DNA from: an uncultured Oscillospiraceae bacterium
GTDB lineage: Bacteria > Bacillota > Clostridia > Oscillospirales > Acutalibacteraceae
Direction of reading: 5' to 3'
Length of the DNA: 64,000 bases
Assembly (NCBI GenBank): GCA_900543555.1
Contig: UQRL01000001.1
Span: 62,001-126,000 of the forward strand
The position numbers were made by a program, and so were the translations under genes. The notes under the pieces are model-generated. The model had not been told where the DNA came from and did not search any database. It saw only the letters and a program-made list of their open reading frames with translations. Positions 31,770 to 39,154 of this stretch are shown one piece after another (the stretch's first letter is position 1; every line of letters begins with the position of its first letter).

Positions 31770-33290
31770 ATGGAATACAGCAAACTGAAAAGCGGCACGG
31801 ACATTCGAGGCGTGGCGGTGGAGGGCGTTCCCGGCGAGCCGGTCACCCTCACCGATGAAGTGGTGGAAACCATCGCGGCGGCCTTTCTGGTGTGGTGCGA
31901 AAAACACCTGGGCAAGGCTGCCGCCGGACTGAAACTGGCGGTGGGCCACGATTCCCGCATCAGCGCGGACCGCATCAGCGCCGCGTTGCAGCGGGTATTC
32001 GCCCGGTACGGCGTCCAGGTGCTGGACTGCGGTTTGGCTTCCACGCCCTCCATGTTCTGGGCCACCCTGGATTTGCCCTGCGACTGCTCAGTGCAGATCA
32101 CAGCCAGCCACCACCCCTATCACCGCAACGGGCTGAAATTCTTCACCCCCCAGGGGGGCCTAGACGCCCCGGACATCACGGAGATCCTGGCCCTGGCCCA
32201 GGAGGGCGCCCATCCGGAACGGGAAGCCCCCGGCTCTGTAGAGCCCTGCGGGTACATGAAGGACTACGCTGCCCGGCTGCGGCGCACCATTCAAGAGGGG
32301 GTGAACGCCCCGGACTACAGCCATCCCCTGGCGGGCCTGCACATCGTGGTGGACGCCGGCAACGGCGCCGGGGGCTTCTACGCCACCGATGTGCTGGAGC
32401 CCCTGGGGGCGGACATCTCTGGCAGCCAGTTTTTAGAGCCAGACGGCATGTTCCCCAACCATGTGCCCAACCCGGAAAATGAGGAGGCCATGGCCTCCAT
32501 CTGCCAGGCGGTAAAGGCCGCCCACGCCGACCTGGGCGTCATTTTCGACACGGACGTGGATCGGGGCGCGGCAGTGGACCACCGGGGGCAGGAGATCAAC
32601 CGCAACCGGTTGGTGGCCCTGGCCTCCGCCATTGCCCTGGAGGGCCATCCCGGCGGCACTGTGGTCACGGACTCCATCACCTCCGACGGGCTGAAGGAGT
32701 ACATTGAAACCACCCTGGGCGGGAAACACCACCGCTTTAAGCGGGGGTACAAGAACGTCATCAACGAGGCCCTGCGCCTGAACCAAGAAGGGGTGGACTG
32801 CCCCCTGGCCATTGAGACCAGCGGCCATGCCGCCATGGGGGAGAACCATTTTCTGGATGACGGCGCCTACCTGGTGACCAAAATCCTCATCAAAATGGCC
32901 ACCCTGCGCCGGGAGGGCAAGGACTTGGAGGACCTGCTGGCCCCCCTGCGGGAGCCGGTGGAAGCTGCCGAGGTGCGGCTTCCCATCACCGAGGAGGACT
33001 TCCGCGCCCGGGGCGAAGCGCTGATCGCCGCCCTGGAGGAATACGCCAAAGCCCAGGGCTGGGCCATCGCCCCTGACAACCGGGAGGGCCTTCGGGTCTC
33101 CTTCCCGGAAGGGGAGGGGGAAGGCTGGTTCCTGCTGCGGCTCTCCGTCCACGACCCCATCCTGCCCGTCAACCTGGAGAGCGACGCCCCCGGCGGCGTG
33201 AAGCTCCTTGGGCAAAAGCTGCTGGCCTTTCTGGAAAGCTGCCCAGAGGGCATCGACATCTCCCCCATGGTGCGCTTTGCCAAGGGATGA
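31770..33290 (+). CDS. Phosphoglucomutase/phosphomannomutase family protein
   Basis: Alpha-D-phosphohexomutase of 506 residues that interconverts hexose 1- and 6-phosphates. The phosphoserine loop is ITASHHPYHRNGLKF. The Mg2+ loop is FDTDVDRGA, and the sugar-specificity loop is ETSGHAAMGENHFLDDGAY. The phosphate-binding loop near the C-terminus contains NREGLRVSF. TAAGGAGG precedes the ATG. The EXSGH form and overall length suit PMM/PGM bifunctional enzymes. Cotranscription with the acetyltransferase is likely. Confidence 0.92.
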   Translation: MEYSKLKSGTDIRGVAVEGVPGEPVTLTDEVVETIAAAFLVWCEKHLGKAAAGLKLAVGHDSRISADRISAALQRVFARYGVQVLDCGLASTPSMFWATLDLPCDCSVQITASHHPYHRNGLKFFTPQGGLDAPDITEILALAQEGAHPEREAPGSVEPCGYMKDYAARLRRTIQEGVNAPDYSHPLAGLHIVVDAGNGAGGFYATDVLEPLGADISGSQFLEPDGMFPNHVPNPENEEAMASICQAVKAAHADLGVIFDTDVDRGAAVDHRGQEINRNRLVALASAIALEGHPGGTVVTDSITSDGLKEYIETTLGGKHHRFKRGYKNVINEALRLNQEGVDCPLAIETSGHAAMGENHFLDDGAYLVTKILIKMATLRREGKDLEDLLAPLREPVEAAEVRLPITEEDFRARGEALIAALEEYAKAQGWAIAPDNREGLRVSFPEGEGEGWFLLRLSVHDPILPVNLESDAPGGVKLLGQKLLAFLESCPEGIDISPMVRFAKG

Positions 33291-33313
33291 CGCACCCCCA
33301 TACTTCGCGATTG

Positions 33314-33347
33314 AAAATGCCCACGCTGCGCCAGCGCGGGCATTTTT
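33314..33347 (+). terminator. Terminator of the hexomutase gene
   Basis: AAAATGCCCACGCTG pairs with CAGCGCGGGCATTTTT (one mismatch) around CGC. Confidence 0.85.
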
Positions 33348-33508
33348 ACAGTATCCCCCGGTCCATTAGGAATAGGCTGGAAGAGAGGGGGAACAGGGCC
33401 AGCCAGGAGAGCCCCGGCTCCATAGAGGTGCGGGACCACACCTCCATGGGGACCCGGAGAAAGCCCCCGCCTCCACAGCGGCGGGGCCGGCTGCCTCAAG
33501 GGAAAGCT

Positions 33509-33688
33509 CTACCGACTGGGGGCACACCTTCCCCACCGCCAAACGTCTCCCCGGGAAAAGCCCCCGGGCCCGCAGCGGGGCTCGGGCAGCCACAGCCCTC
33601 CCCCGGACTCCAGGAAATAGACCGTCTCCCAAGCCCCATCGTAGCGTATCCTCCGGCAGAAAAGGCCGCTTCTTTCTTTGTCCATCAT
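33509..33688 (-). CDS. Possible 59-residue small protein
   Basis: An ATG-ATG start preceded by a run GGGGG, reading MMDKERSGLFCRRIRYDGAW and then ETVYFLESGGGLWLPEPRCG. The middle (RRIRYDGAWETVYFLESG) looks protein-like, but the last 20 residues are Arg/Trp/Gly-rich as expected from GC-rich noncoding sequence. No family recognised. The rest of 33348-33799 shows no other gene. Confidence 0.35.
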   Translation of the reverse strand: MMDKERSGLFCRRIRYDGAWETVYFLESGGGLWLPEPRCGPGGFSRGDVWRWGRCAPSR

Positions 33689-33799
33689 AAAAGCGCCCCC
33701 TTTTTATCTTCGATTGTATAAGAGAGTTCTTTGTTTGGCAATTATATTTCATCCAAAAAGGAGTAGACTTATTATTATTGGATATAAGGGAGCTGTAAC

Positions 33800-34147
33800 A
33801 TGAAACGAGATCTGCTTTTTGCCAAGGAAATGGGAAAGCGCATCGCCCGGCGGCGGAAGGAACTGGGGCTCACCCAGGAAAAGGCCGCCGAGCGCTGCGG
33901 TCTTTCCCTGCAGTTTTTCGCCTCGGTGGAGACCGGCGGGAAAAACGTGCGGGCAGAAAGCCTGGCCAAGCTGGCAGAGGGCTTGGAGGTCAGCGCGGAC
34001 CAACTGCTGCTGGGGCGTGTCACCGACTTTGACCTGGCACGGGATCTCCAATGCCTGAAACGGCTCAACGAGGAGGAATACCAGCGCCTAATGACCGTGA
34101 TGGAACAGTTTTTCTGGGCCCTGGACCTGCCGCCAAAGGACGGATAA
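33800..34147 (+). CDS. XRE-family transcriptional regulator
   Basis: 115 residues with an N-terminal helix-turn-helix (about 10-65): GKRIARRRKELGLTQEKAAE, CGLSLQFFASVETGGK and ESLAKLAEGLEVSADQLLLG. The C-terminal 50 residues form a short helical region (NEEEYQRLMTVMEQFFWALD) that may dimerise. AGGGAG precedes the ATG. It is convergent with spoVAD and has no obvious operator. Target genes unknown. Confidence 0.9.
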   Translation: MKRDLLFAKEMGKRIARRRKELGLTQEKAAERCGLSLQFFASVETGGKNVRAESLAKLAEGLEVSADQLLLGRVTDFDLARDLQCLKRLNEEEYQRLMTVMEQFFWALDLPPKDG

Positions 34148-34149
34148 GA

Positions 34150-34172
34150 AAGCCCCTTTGCGGGGCCTTTTT
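34150..34172. terminator. Terminator between the XRE gene and spoVAD
   Basis: AAGCCCC and GGGGCCTT form a short stem followed by a T-run on the plus strand. Confidence 0.7.
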
Positions 34173-35179
34173 TATTGTTGGGAGACCAGCTCTAGCACAT
34201 GGCACACGCCGGGGATGGCCAGGCCCTGCTGGGAGGAGGTGGGGGACATCAGCGCCCCCGTGGCGCAGAACAGGATGCGCCTCAGCTCTCCCCGCTCCAT
34301 GCGGCGCAGCAGGTGGCCGCAAAGCACCGAGGCCGAGCACCCGCAGCCTGAGGCCCCCGCGTGGACATCCTGGCGCTCCCGGTCGTAGAGCAGCAAGCCG
34401 CAGTCCTGGTGGACCGGACGCAGGTCGATGCCATTGTCCCCCAAACACTGGTACAGCAGCTCTGAGCCCACCGCCCCCAGGTCCCCCGTGTAGATGCCGT
34501 CGTAGTCCTGAGGGCAGGTGCCGGTGTCCTCCAGGAACTGGAAGATGCTCTCCGCCGCCGCGGGGGCCATGGCCGCCCCCATGTTGGCTGCATCCTTCAC
34601 TCCCAGGTCTTGAATGGTCCCTGCCAGGCCCCGGCGTATCACCACCGGCCCGCCCAAGCCCACCAGGGCGCAGCCCGCGGCGGTGGCGGTCCACTGGGCG
34701 GTGGGGGCCCGCTGGCCGCCGTATTCCAAAGGCAGGCGGAACTGGCGCTCTGCCGAGCAGAAGTGGGAGCTGGTGACGGCCAGCGCCCGGCGGGCGGCGC
34801 CGCTCTCCACCAGGATGGACGCCACCAGCAGCGTCTGGGCCATGGTGGAGCAAGCCCCATACTGGCCCAGGAAGGGGATGCGGAAGTCCAGCAGGCCAAA
34901 GGTGGAGGAGATACACTGGTTCAGCAAATCCCCCGCCAGGATGAAGTCCACCTCCTCCGGCCGGGTCCCCGCTTTCGAGAGGGCCTGGGCTACCGCCTCC
35001 TTCTGCAGCTGGGCCTCCGCCTTTTCCCAGCTCTCCTTCTGCAAAGTGGTGTCCTGAAAGGTCTGGTCGAAGTCCCCGCCCAAGGGGCCTTCCGCCTCCT
35101 TCTTTCCTCCCACCGCCCCGTGGGAGAGGATGGTGGGGGGCAGGCGGAACTCCAAGGTCCTTTTTCCAAGGCGCTTCAT
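34172..35179 (-). CDS. spoVAD: Stage V sporulation protein AD
   Basis: Thiolase-fold protein of 335 residues on the inner spore membrane that binds Ca-dipicolinic acid and is needed for its uptake during sporulation. It opens RTLEFRLPPTILSHGAVGGKK, with conserved ILAGDLLNQCISSTFGL, QYGACSTMAQTLLVAS and SGCGCSASVLCGHLL. Overlaps spoVAC by ATGA. The normal third gene, spoVAE(b), is not found downstream; the next gene is the convergent XRE regulator. Confidence 0.96.
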   Translation of the reverse strand: MKRLGKRTLEFRLPPTILSHGAVGGKKEAEGPLGGDFDQTFQDTTLQKESWEKAEAQLQKEAVAQALSKAGTRPEEVDFILAGDLLNQCISSTFGLLDFRIPFLGQYGACSTMAQTLLVASILVESGAARRALAVTSSHFCSAERQFRLPLEYGGQRAPTAQWTATAAGCALVGLGGPVVIRRGLAGTIQDLGVKDAANMGAAMAPAAAESIFQFLEDTGTCPQDYDGIYTGDLGAVGSELLYQCLGDNGIDLRPVHQDCGLLLYDRERQDVHAGASGCGCSASVLCGHLLRRMERGELRRILFCATGALMSPTSSQQGLAIPGVCHVLELVSQQ

Positions 35180-35637
35180 CGGGCGCCCCCTGTGAGAAGG
35201 GACAGGCCAAACAGGACCAGCCCGTACAGCACCGAAGCGCTGACGCCAAACACCAGCACCGGCCCCGCGATGGAAAAGAGCTTGGCTCCCAGGCCGGTGA
35301 CAAAGCCCTCGGACTTGAACTCCAGGGCCGGGGACACCATGGAGTTGGCAAATCCCGTGATGGGCACCAGGGTGCCCGCCCCGGCGTACTTGGCCATCCG
35401 GTCATAAAGGCCCAGGGCGGTCAGCAGGGCGGAGAGGAAAATCAGGCTGATGGACACCCCGGTCCTGGCCTGGGAAATCTCCAGCCCCAAGCTCTGGTAG
35501 AAGCTGCACAGCCCTTGGCCCAGGGTGCAGACGGCCCCCCCAAAGAGGAAGGCCAGCAGGCAGTCCTTCCCCACCGGGGAAGGGGGCGAGACCTCCTCCA
35601 CACGGCGGCTGTACTCCTGTTTGGAAACGGTTTTCAC
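35176..35637 (-). CDS. spoVAC: Stage V sporulation protein AC
   Basis: Small integral membrane protein, a mechanosensitive-channel-like component of the SpoVA dipicolinate channel. 153 residues from GTG 35637, chosen because AGGGAGG lies 7 bases upstream. An ATG seven codons earlier has no RBS. It shows hydrophobic segments (CLLAFLFGGAVCTLGQGL, GVSISLIFLSALLTALGLYD, LFSIAGPVLVFGVSASVLYG) and the conserved KYAGAGTLVPITGFANSM and EGFVTGLGAKLFSIAGPV. Confidence 0.95.
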   Translation of the reverse strand: MKTVSKQEYSRRVEEVSPPSPVGKDCLLAFLFGGAVCTLGQGLCSFYQSLGLEISQARTGVSISLIFLSALLTALGLYDRMAKYAGAGTLVPITGFANSMVSPALEFKSEGFVTGLGAKLFSIAGPVLVFGVSASVLYGLVLFGLSLLTGGAR

Positions 35638-35708
35638 ACAGTGTCCCTCCCTTGGCATTTGCCCTTAGTTTGGCTGGGAGGGACGCCCTTTATACAAAAA
35701 AGCCCAAG

Positions 35709-35735
35709 GAAAAAGGAGGCCCGCGGCGGGCCTCC
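35709..35735 (-). terminator. Terminator of the DUF3737 gene
   Basis: On the minus strand GGAGGCCCG pairs with CGGGCCTCC and is followed by five T. Confidence 0.8.
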
Positions 35736-35741
35736 CTACTT

Positions 35742-36611
35742 TTAAGCGCAGTGACATTCCTTTTTCTCGGGCCCCTTCTGGACCTCCACCTCTCCGCCGG
35801 CGCCTTCGATGTCCCGGATGATCTCCCCCACCTGGGGCACGGTGATGCGGCTGCCGGTGAGGGGGTTCTTGATGCTGAGGATGGGCGCGGTGAGGCTGGC
35901 CTGCACATGGGAGCGCTCGAAGGCCAGGTCGCAGTCCACCATCTTGCAGTTGATGAGCCTCAAACCCTGGCAGTAGCACAGGGGCTGGGTGCCGATGATG
36001 GTGCAGTTCTCAAAGGTGACGTTCTCGCAGTACCAGGCCAGGTACTCGCCCTTGACGGTGCTGTTTTTCACCACCACGTTTTTGGCGTGCCAGAAGGCGT
36101 CCTTGGTGTCGAAGTCGCAGTCCTCGAATACAGCGTCCTCGATGTACTGGAAGGAGTACTTCCCCTTCATGCGCACGTTGCGGAAACGCAGGCCCGTGGA
36201 GCGCATCATAAAGTACTCCGCCTGGGCGTCGCAGTCCTCCATCTCGATATTGTGGACGGACCAGCCAAACTCCGGGGAGACGATGTCGCAGCTGGTCATC
36301 TTCACATCGGAACACTCCCGCAGGGCCTTGATGCCGTGGAGCTTGGTGTCCGCAATTTCAATGTGGTGGGAGTACCACAAAGCTGCCCGGCACAGCTCCG
36401 TCATCTCCGAGTTGCGGACGGTCAAGTGCTCGTCGTGCCAGAAGGGGTACCGCAGGTTGAAGAAGCAGTGGTCCGCCTCCACGTCCGCACACTCCTTAAA
36501 AGCGCTTTCCCCGTCCGCGGGGCCGTCGAAGGTGCAATCCCGCACCAAGGTCTCCTGCAGGCCGTAAAGGGCCCGTTCCTCGTCAAATGTCTGGTTTTGA
36601 ATGGTTCTCAT
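35742..36611 (-). CDS. DUF3737 right-handed beta-helix protein
   Basis: 289 residues, no signal peptide, built of short repeats such as FENCTIIG, FEDCDFDTKDAFWHAKN and VVVKNSTVKGEYLAWYCENV, expected to form a parallel beta helix. DUF3737 proteins are common in gut Firmicutes; no activity is established. GGAGG precedes the ATG. Located upstream of, but separately terminated from, spoVAC. Confidence 0.9.
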   Translation of the reverse strand: MRTIQNQTFDEERALYGLQETLVRDCTFDGPADGESAFKECADVEADHCFFNLRYPFWHDEHLTVRNSEMTELCRAALWYSHHIEIADTKLHGIKALRECSDVKMTSCDIVSPEFGWSVHNIEMEDCDAQAEYFMMRSTGLRFRNVRMKGKYSFQYIEDAVFEDCDFDTKDAFWHAKNVVVKNSTVKGEYLAWYCENVTFENCTIIGTQPLCYCQGLRLINCKMVDCDLAFERSHVQASLTAPILSIKNPLTGSRITVPQVGEIIRDIEGAGGEVEVQKGPEKKECHCA

Positions 36612-36885
36612 TGGGATACCTCCTGCTTGCTTCTACAAATACAAATAGCAAAACCGCTTTCTCCACGCCGCGCCGGTTCCATGGGCCGGCCGCCTTTCCC
36701 GCCCATCCGGGCGGAGCTCTTCTTTCCCACATACTAGTATAGCGCGAAGCCTTTAAAATAGCAAATACCTATCTATTATGCAAAACCATAACCAAAAGGA
36801 ATGGGGATGCCCTTTTGGAAGGGGTTCCGCACTTTCCTTCAGAAAACTTAACAAAATGTTGATAGATTCTCCTTTCCCCTTCCGC
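36612..36885. other. AT-richer intergenic region between divergent genes
   Basis: Contains the RBS and presumably the promoter of the DUF3737 gene on one side and the leader promoter on the other. No gene or clear repeat is visible. Confidence 0.4.
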
Positions 36886-36891
36886 TATAAT
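36886..36891 (+). promoter_or_regulatory. -10 element of the attenuated leader
   Basis: TATAAT at 36886-36891; no good -35 is at the right distance (TTGATA is 21 bases upstream). Predicted start near 36898. Confidence 0.5.
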
Positions 36892-36923
36892 ATACTCAAA
36901 CCGTTTTCAAAGGGGGTGGGCGT

Positions 36924-37073
36924 ATGACAGCGCCGCAGACCCGGCCCTGCCAAGCTGGGGCCAAAAAAGCCAGTTGGAACAGCCGCTTTTCTCAGAGCCG
37001 GCGCGCCCTTGCGCCAGCTCCTGGGAGAGAGCGGCTGTTTTTGTTCTCAACAGAAAGGAGAGACCGTCCATGA
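36924..37073 (+). CDS. Leader ORF (49 codons) spanning an attenuator-like hairpin
   Basis: Starts at ATG 36924 behind GGGGGTGGG and ends with a TGA that overlaps the next start codon (ATGA at 37070-37073). The peptide (MTAPQTRPCQAGAKKASWNS onward) resembles no family. The frame runs through the hairpin at 36978-37042, so ribosome position could decide whether the hairpin forms. It may be a regulatory leader rather than a functional protein. Confidence 0.45.
   Translation: MTAPQTRPCQAGAKKASWNSRFSQSRRALAPAPGRERLFLFSTERRDRP
36978..37042 (+). terminator. Terminator-like hairpin in the leader (possible attenuator)
   Basis: AACAGCCGCT (36978-36987) pairs exactly with AGCGGCTGTT (37030-37039), continued by a T-run to 37042. 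An inner stem GAGC/GCTC with GGCGC/GCGCC lies inside. It is 28 bases before the downstream gene. Confidence 0.7.
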
Positions 37074-37264
37074 TCCCTTGTCAGTCCACCTGCGGCCGTT
37101 ACTGCGAAGGCTGCCACAAAAACTGCGCCAAATGGAAGCTCCTCCAGGCGAGGAACAAACGGGAGCGCCAGAAAAAGAAGGACTACCTCCACTACTACAA
37201 CCAGGTCAACAGCACGGTGCTCCGCCAATTTTTAAGCATGCAGCCCCACGCCTATTACCGCTGA
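37070..37264 (+). CDS. Small Cys-rich basic protein, 64 residues
   Basis: Reads MIPCQSTCGRYCEGCHKNCA then a long Lys/Arg-rich helix (RNKRERQKKKDYLHYYNQVN) and STVLRQFLSMQP. Similar small proteins with a CxxxCxxxCxxCxxxC-type head and a charged helix are frequent hypothetical proteins in gut Clostridia. The Cys cluster suggests metal binding and the helix suggests nucleic acid contact (inference). GAAAGGAGAG precedes the ATG. Expression is probably controlled by the leader upstream. Confidence 0.75.
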   Translation: MIPCQSTCGRYCEGCHKNCAKWKLLQARNKRERQKKKDYLHYYNQVNSTVLRQFLSMQPHAYYR

Positions 37265-37300
37265 CGCGTTCCCATATTCCCAAACTCCCTTGTATGCCAG

Positions 37301-37336
37301 AAGAAGCGCCCTCCCGGATGGAAGAGGGCGCTTCTT
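37301..37336. terminator. Bidirectional terminator
   Basis: AAGAAGCGCCCTC (37301-37313) pairs with GAGGGCGCTTCTT (37324-37336) between convergent genes. Confidence 0.85.
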
Positions 37337-37351
37337 CTGGTTTTCAAGGGC

Positions 37352-37756
37352 TTACAGGTACTGGTTAAACTCCACTCTCTCTTGGTTGGGGCCCAGAATG
37401 GTGAAGTAGCGCACGCCGTTTTCCCACACATTCATGGACTCAATCCCCTGGCTCACCACGGGATAGCCCAGCCCCTGCACCAGAGCGTAGGCCGCTTCGA
37501 TATCGGACACATCCAGGGCGATGTGGTCGATGGCGCCGGAGACACCCGCCGCCGGGCCGTTGCCGTAGATCTCCAGCGTCAGATCTCCCAAGCGGTAAAA
37601 AGCCACCGCCCGGCCGCCCTCCACGCTGCCTGCCAGATAGGCTTTCTCAAAGCCCAGGCTCTCATAAAAGGCCAGGGTCTTTTGCAGGTCCGCTGTGGGG
37701 ATGCCCACATGCTGCAAGCCCTTGCACAGCTTTTGAAATTCCTTCGCGGTCTCCAT
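37352..37756 (-). CDS. VOC-family protein (glyoxalase I/dioxygenase superfamily)
   Basis: 134-residue protein with two beta-alpha-beta-beta-beta modules. Probable metal ligands are in LQHVGI (His), LTLEIYG (Glu), IDHIALD (His) and RVEFNQ (Glu), so a lactoylglutathione lyase-like or isomerase activity is plausible; the substrate is unknown. It follows murF by 13 bases on the same strand and is likely cotranscribed. Confidence 0.88.
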   Translation of the reverse strand: METAKEFQKLCKGLQHVGIPTADLQKTLAFYESLGFEKAYLAGSVEGGRAVAFYRLGDLTLEIYGNGPAAGVSGAIDHIALDVSDIEAAYALVQGLGYPVVSQGIESMNVWENGVRYFTILGPNQERVEFNQYL

Positions 37757-37769
37757 TTACAATTCCTCC

Positions 37770-39119
37770 TTATTCTTTCAGGGCAGCCACAATCTGGTCG
37801 GTGGCCATGCCCCGGGAACCCTTCACCAGCAGGGCGTCCCCCGGCCGCAAGGTCCCTTTTAGATATTCAATAGCCTGCTGGTTGGTTTCAAACCACACAG
37901 CGCCCTCTCCATAGCCCGCGGCGATCTCTTTGGAAAGGGGACCGACAGCCACCAGCAGTTCCACGCCGTGGCTGCGGGCGTACTCTCCCACCTCCCGGTG
38001 GCCCTGGTGGGCAAAGTCCCCCAGCTCCAGCATATCCGCCAGCACGGCGGCCTTCCTGCCCGGCACCTGCCGGGTGGAGAGCACGTCGATGGCGCTGCGC
38101 ATGGAATCCGGGCTGGCGTTGTAGCTGTCGTCGATGATGAGCAGGCCGTTTGCCTCAATCACCTGCTGGCGCATGGCCGGCGCCTTATAGGCGGCGATGG
38201 CCCGCACCGCATCCTCGGCGGGGATCTCTAAATACCGGGCCACTGCCATGGCGGAGAGGGCGTTGCGCACGTTGTGCTCCCCCGCCGCCGGGACAAACAG
38301 CTCCGTCTTTTCCCCAGTGGGGGACTGGCAGGTGAAAAAGGTGCCTTTATCCGCCTCCTTCAGGCTGTAGGCCCGCCAATCGCAGTTGGGCCCCAAGCCA
38401 AAGGTGACCACCTTGTTCCCCAGGGTCTCCTTCAGGGTGGGAAGCAGGTCGTCATCCCCGTTGACGAACAGGGTGCCGCTCCAGGGCAGGTAGTCGGCGA
38501 TGTGGGCCTTTTCCTTTAAGATGTTCTCCCGGGTCTTCATAAACTCGATGTGGGAGACGCCGATGTTGGTCATCACGGCGCAGGTGGGCTTCACCACCGC
38601 CGCAATGCGGGCCATCTCCCCGGGCATGCTTACGCCCATCTCCACCACAGCGGCAGTGTGGTCCTTCCGCAGGCCGCACACGGTGATGGGCACCCCCACC
38701 TGGCTGTTCTGGTTGCCGGCGGTCTTTAGGACCCGGAACTTGGCGGAAAGGGCTTGGGCCACCATCTCTTTCGCGGTGGTTTTCCCCACGCTGCCGGTAA
38801 CCCCCACAATGGGGATGGAAAACTGGTCCCGGTACCAGGCGGCGGCCTTTTGCAGCGCCTCCCGGCAGTCCTTTACCAGGACGACGGGCTTCTCCCCTGT
38901 GGGGACCGGATGGTCTGCAAAGGAGGCGGCTGCCCCGCTTTCCAGCACGCTTTGGATGTAGTCGTGGCCGTCGGCCCGCTCGCCCCGGATGGGCACGAAC
39001 ATGGCCCCGGCCTTGGCCTGGCGGCTGTCGGTGATAAAGCTGGTGACAGCCGTGTTTTCGTCCCCGCAGAGGAGCGTTCCTCCGGTGGCCTTTAGAATGT
39101 CGGATAGTTTCAGTCGCAT
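37770..39119 (-). CDS. murF: UDP-MurNAc-tripeptide:D-alanyl-D-alanine ligase
   Basis: ATP-dependent ligase that adds D-Ala-D-Ala to the UDP-MurNAc-tripeptide, in the cytoplasm. 449 residues from ATG 39119 with GGGGGAAA upstream. Order: the N-terminal Rossmann-like domain with FITDSRQAKAGAMFVPIRG, the P-loop GVTGSVGKTTAKEMV, GNQNSQVGVP, the MTNIGVSHIEFM motif, and the C-terminal domain with IIDDSYNASPDSM. It is near murE on the same strand but separated from it by pepC. Confidence 0.96.
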   Translation of the reverse strand: MRLKLSDILKATGGTLLCGDENTAVTSFITDSRQAKAGAMFVPIRGERADGHDYIQSVLESGAAASFADHPVPTGEKPVVLVKDCREALQKAAAWYRDQFSIPIVGVTGSVGKTTAKEMVAQALSAKFRVLKTAGNQNSQVGVPITVCGLRKDHTAAVVEMGVSMPGEMARIAAVVKPTCAVMTNIGVSHIEFMKTRENILKEKAHIADYLPWSGTLFVNGDDDLLPTLKETLGNKVVTFGLGPNCDWRAYSLKEADKGTFFTCQSPTGEKTELFVPAAGEHNVRNALSAMAVARYLEIPAEDAVRAIAAYKAPAMRQQVIEANGLLIIDDSYNASPDSMRSAIDVLSTRQVPGRKAAVLADMLELGDFAHQGHREVGEYARSHGVELLVAVGPLSKEIAAGYGEGAVWFETNQQAIEYLKGTLRPGDALLVKGSRGMATDQIVAALKE

Positions 39120-39154
39120 ACGTTTCCCCCGGTAGTATGTTCTAATTTTTCCCT

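Noticed and set aside
33287..33752. Larger open frames of 128-144 codons on both strands between the hexomutase and XRE genes
   Set aside because: Pro/Arg/Gly-rich composition, no RBS at their starts, overlap with the terminator, and no family likeness. Only a 59-codon minus-strand frame is kept, as uncertain.
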